From Candidatus Peregrinibacteria bacterium CG10_big_fil_rev_8_21_14_0_10_49_16 (GTDB lineage: Bacteria > Patescibacteriota > Gracilibacteria > Peribacterales > Peribacteraceae), in NCBI GenBank assembly GCA_002772605.1, contig PFDS01000036.1, positions 1 through 5,755 on the forward strand: a stretch of 5,755 bases of DNA, written 5' to 3'. The first letter of the stretch is position 1. Each line of letters starts with the position of its first letter. Below are positions 4,210 to 5,755 of the stretch, piece after piece. The position numbers and the translations under genes are program-made. The notes beneath the pieces were generated by a model. It saw nothing but the letters and a program-made list of their open reading frames with translations. It was not told where the DNA came from and searched no databases.

Positions 4210-5755
4210 ATGACCAATGCCGAAATTGCGGCGACATTCCAGCGCATTGCCCAGCTGCTTGAAATCAAAGGTGGAGAGAATCCGTTTCGCGTACGCGCGT
4301 ACGAGCGTGCTGCGACGTTTGTCGAGAATCTGTCATCGCCGATATGCACTCTGTACGAGGAGGGAGGGCTCGATGCTCTCGAAGAACTGCCGGGCATTGG
4401 AAAAGATCTTGCTCAAAAAATTGCAGAGATGTGTGATACGGGAAAACTGAAGGATCTCCAGAAGCTGGAGAAGAAGTTTCCCGCAGGACTCCTCAAGATT
4501 ATGGAAGTGGAGGGGATCGGTCCGAAAAAGACGAAGACGCTTTGGCAGAAATTCAAAGTGAAAGGGCCAAATGATCTCAAAAAACTCGCAGAATCCGGTA
4601 AGTTGCAAGAGCTGAAAGGGTGGGGACAGAAGACCGTGGACAATATTCTCAAAGGTTTGGAACTCCAAAAGAAAATGGCAGGACGGCTGCCGATTGGCGA
4701 TGTCCTCCCTCTTGCAGAAGACATCGTTCTGGCACTGAAGAAGACGAAGCTGTGTGACAAGATTGAAATTGCCGGGAGTCTGCGTCGTCGCAGGGAAACA
4801 TGCGGAGATATCGATATCCTGGCAACGAGTACCAAGCCGGAGGAAGTGATGGAGGTGTTTTGTTCGTTGCCACAGGTGGCGCGCGTGACAGGACAAGGGA
4901 TGACGAAGTCGACGGTGTTTCTCAAAGCCGGCATTGATGCGGATTTGCGTGTGGTGGAACCGGATGTCTTTGGTGCGGCGTTGCAGTACTTCACGGGCAG
5001 TAAAAACCACAACGTGCATGTGCGTAAAATCGGCGTACGGAATGGTATCACGATGTCGGAGTACGGTGTTTTCTACGGTACGGCGAAACGTAAAGGAGAA
5101 CTTATTGCCGCGCATACGGAAGAGGAAGTCTACAAAACTGTCGGGCTTCCCTACATCGAGCCGGAATTGCGCGAAGATCGCGGTGAAGTGGAGGCGGCGC
5201 AGAAGAAAAAGCTGCCAACGCTTATTACAGAAGAGGACATTCAGGGGGATTTACACTGCCACTCTACGTTCAGCGACGGCACTGCGTCGATGATTGAGAT
5301 GGCAAAGGCGGCAAAAGAAGCGGGACTCACGTATATCGCCATCACCGATCACGCGTCTGCGATGGGCATGGTGAAAGGTATCAAGAAAACGAATATCAAG
5401 CAGTACCTCAAAAAAATCGACGAAGCGCGCAATGCAGTCAAAGGAATCAGGATTCTGGCCGGCGCAGAAGTGGACATTCTTGCCGATGGCTCTCTCTTCT
5501 TACCGGATGAAATTTTGCAGCAGCTTGATTGGGTGGTCGTGTCGATCCACTCATCGTTTAAGCAGTCGCGTAACGTCATGACAAACCGTATCATTCGCGC
5601 ACTGCAAAACCCCTATGTGCATCTTCTTGCCCATCCCACGGCACGCATACTCGGAAAGCGCGAAGGAGTAGATTGCGATATGGAAGCTGTTATGAAAGCG
5701 GCGAAACAGCACAAGAAGTATCTAGAACTCAATGCATCCCCCGAACGTTTGGATC
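4210..5755 (+). CDS. polX: DNA polymerase/3'-5' exonuclease PolX (family X plus PHP), partial
   Basis: Open from ATG 4210 to the window edge (515 full codons), so the C-terminus is missing; bacterial PolX is usually about 570-580 residues. It fills short gaps during base-excision repair and, in bacterial members, can carry PHP-dependent 3'-5' exonuclease or AP-endonuclease activity. Domains: 8-kDa domain with NPFRVRAYERAA (about 22-33); HhH motifs ELPGIGKD (59-66) and VEGIGPKK (100-107), and a third near LKGWGQKT (135-142); palm with GS (189-190), Asp200 and Asp202 in GDIDIL and Asp245 in ADLRVV as the metal-binding triad; YFTGSKNHNVHVR thumb motif; linker GLPYIEPELREDRGE; then the PHP domain with H349 and H351 in LHCHS, D380/H381 in ITDH, E420 in GAEVD, H447 in SIHSS and H475 in AHPT. 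All visible catalytic residues are intact, so it looks functional in both modules. The start fits the family; no Shine-Dalgarno. The large antisense frame at 4333-5115 is a shadow. Confidence 0.97.
   Translation, partial: MTNAEIAATFQRIAQLLEIKGGENPFRVRAYERAATFVENLSSPICTLYEEGGLDALEELPGIGKDLAQKIAEMCDTGKLKDLQKLEKKFPAGLLKIMEVEGIGPKKTKTLWQKFKVKGPNDLKKLAESGKLQELKGWGQKTVDNILKGLELQKKMAGRLPIGDVLPLAEDIVLALKKTKLCDKIEIAGSLRRRRETCGDIDILATSTKPEEVMEVFCSLPQVARVTGQGMTKSTVFLKAGIDADLRVVEPDVFGAALQYFTGSKNHNVHVRKIGVRNGITMSEYGVFYGTAKRKGELIAAHTEEEVYKTVGLPYIEPELREDRGEVEAAQKKKLPTLITEEDIQGDLHCHSTFSDGTASMIEMAKAAKEAGLTYIAITDHASAMGMVKGIKKTNIKQYLKKIDEARNAVKGIRILAGAEVDILADGSLFLPDEILQQLDWVVVSIHSSFKQSRNVMTNRIIRALQNPYVHLLAHPTARILGKREGVDCDMEAVMKAAKQHKKYLELNASPERLD

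Noticed and set aside
4199..4213. Four-codon leader ORF (Met-Leu-Phe-Leu) whose TGA overlaps the polX ATG
   Set aside because: Too short to distinguish from chance, with no ribosome site and no attenuator structure.
4290..4303. Perfect 14-bp palindrome CGTACGCGCGTACG in polX, and a 12-bp one (TCGTACGTACGA) at 85-96
   Set aside because: Both lie inside coding sequence; the first encodes the conserved RVRAYE motif. They could be protein-binding sites but nothing else supports that.
4333..5115. Long minus-strand frame of 260 codons opposite polX
   Set aside because: It is fully antisense to well-conserved PolX domains, and its product is low-complexity in Phe, Arg, His and Leu, typical of a shadow frame.
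1106..5755. Genome-wide reassignment of TGA to Trp or Gly
   Set aside because: About 1,230 codons of ligA and polX contain no in-frame TGA, and their Trp codons are TGG. If TGA were sense, speD would run 13 codons further to a TAA in the terminator loop at 3580-3582, a less natural end.

Overview
The window looks like a chromosomal segment of a bacterium with a compact, mid-GC genome. The best guess is a member of the Candidate Phyla Radiation (Patescibacteria). This rests mainly on the LigA N-terminal domain, where the usual NMN-contacting Tyr residues are Leu and His in a 'DSLKREL' context that I recall from CPR ligases. The tiny uncharacterised helical proteins, tight packing and frequent strand switching fit as well. 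The phylum assignment is an inference; no rRNA or other decisive marker is present.

Layout, left to right. (1) Positions 1-278, minus strand: the N-terminus of a membrane protein of the TMTC/TPR-type GT-C glycosyltransferase class, cut by the window edge. (2) Positions 369-1096, plus strand: two small, probably co-transcribed genes of unknown function (a Lys/Glu/Ala-rich helical protein and an 80-residue acidic protein). (3) Positions 1106-3262, minus strand: a complete NAD-dependent DNA ligase, ligA, converging on the previous pair with only 9 bp between. It carries a roughly 37-residue family-atypical insertion and two small arrays of a 7-bp repeat in opposite orientation. (4) Positions 3390-3614, plus strand: a 75-codon ORF with weak resemblance to the AroQ chorismate mutase helix-1 motif. 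(5) Positions 3622-4122, minus strand: an S-adenosylmethionine decarboxylase-like gene (speD) interrupted by one in-frame TGA just before its catalytic core. It has a good promoter candidate upstream and a clear intrinsic terminator downstream, the latter lying inside the 3' end of gene (4). (6) Positions 4210-5755, plus strand: the first 515 codons of a PolX-type DNA polymerase (Pol X core plus PHP domain), running off the window.

LigA and PolX are natural partners in gap filling and nick sealing during base-excision repair, but here they are separately transcribed. SpeD would make decarboxylated AdoMet for polyamine synthesis if the TGA were read through or were an error. None of the starts has a convincing Shine-Dalgarno sequence, and several have pyrimidine-rich leaders instead. 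I see no RNA genes, CRISPR arrays, insertion sequences or att sites. The most interesting items are the SpeD stop codon in an otherwise intact gene, the terminator palindrome embedded in the opposing ORF, and the inverted heptamer arrays inside ligA.
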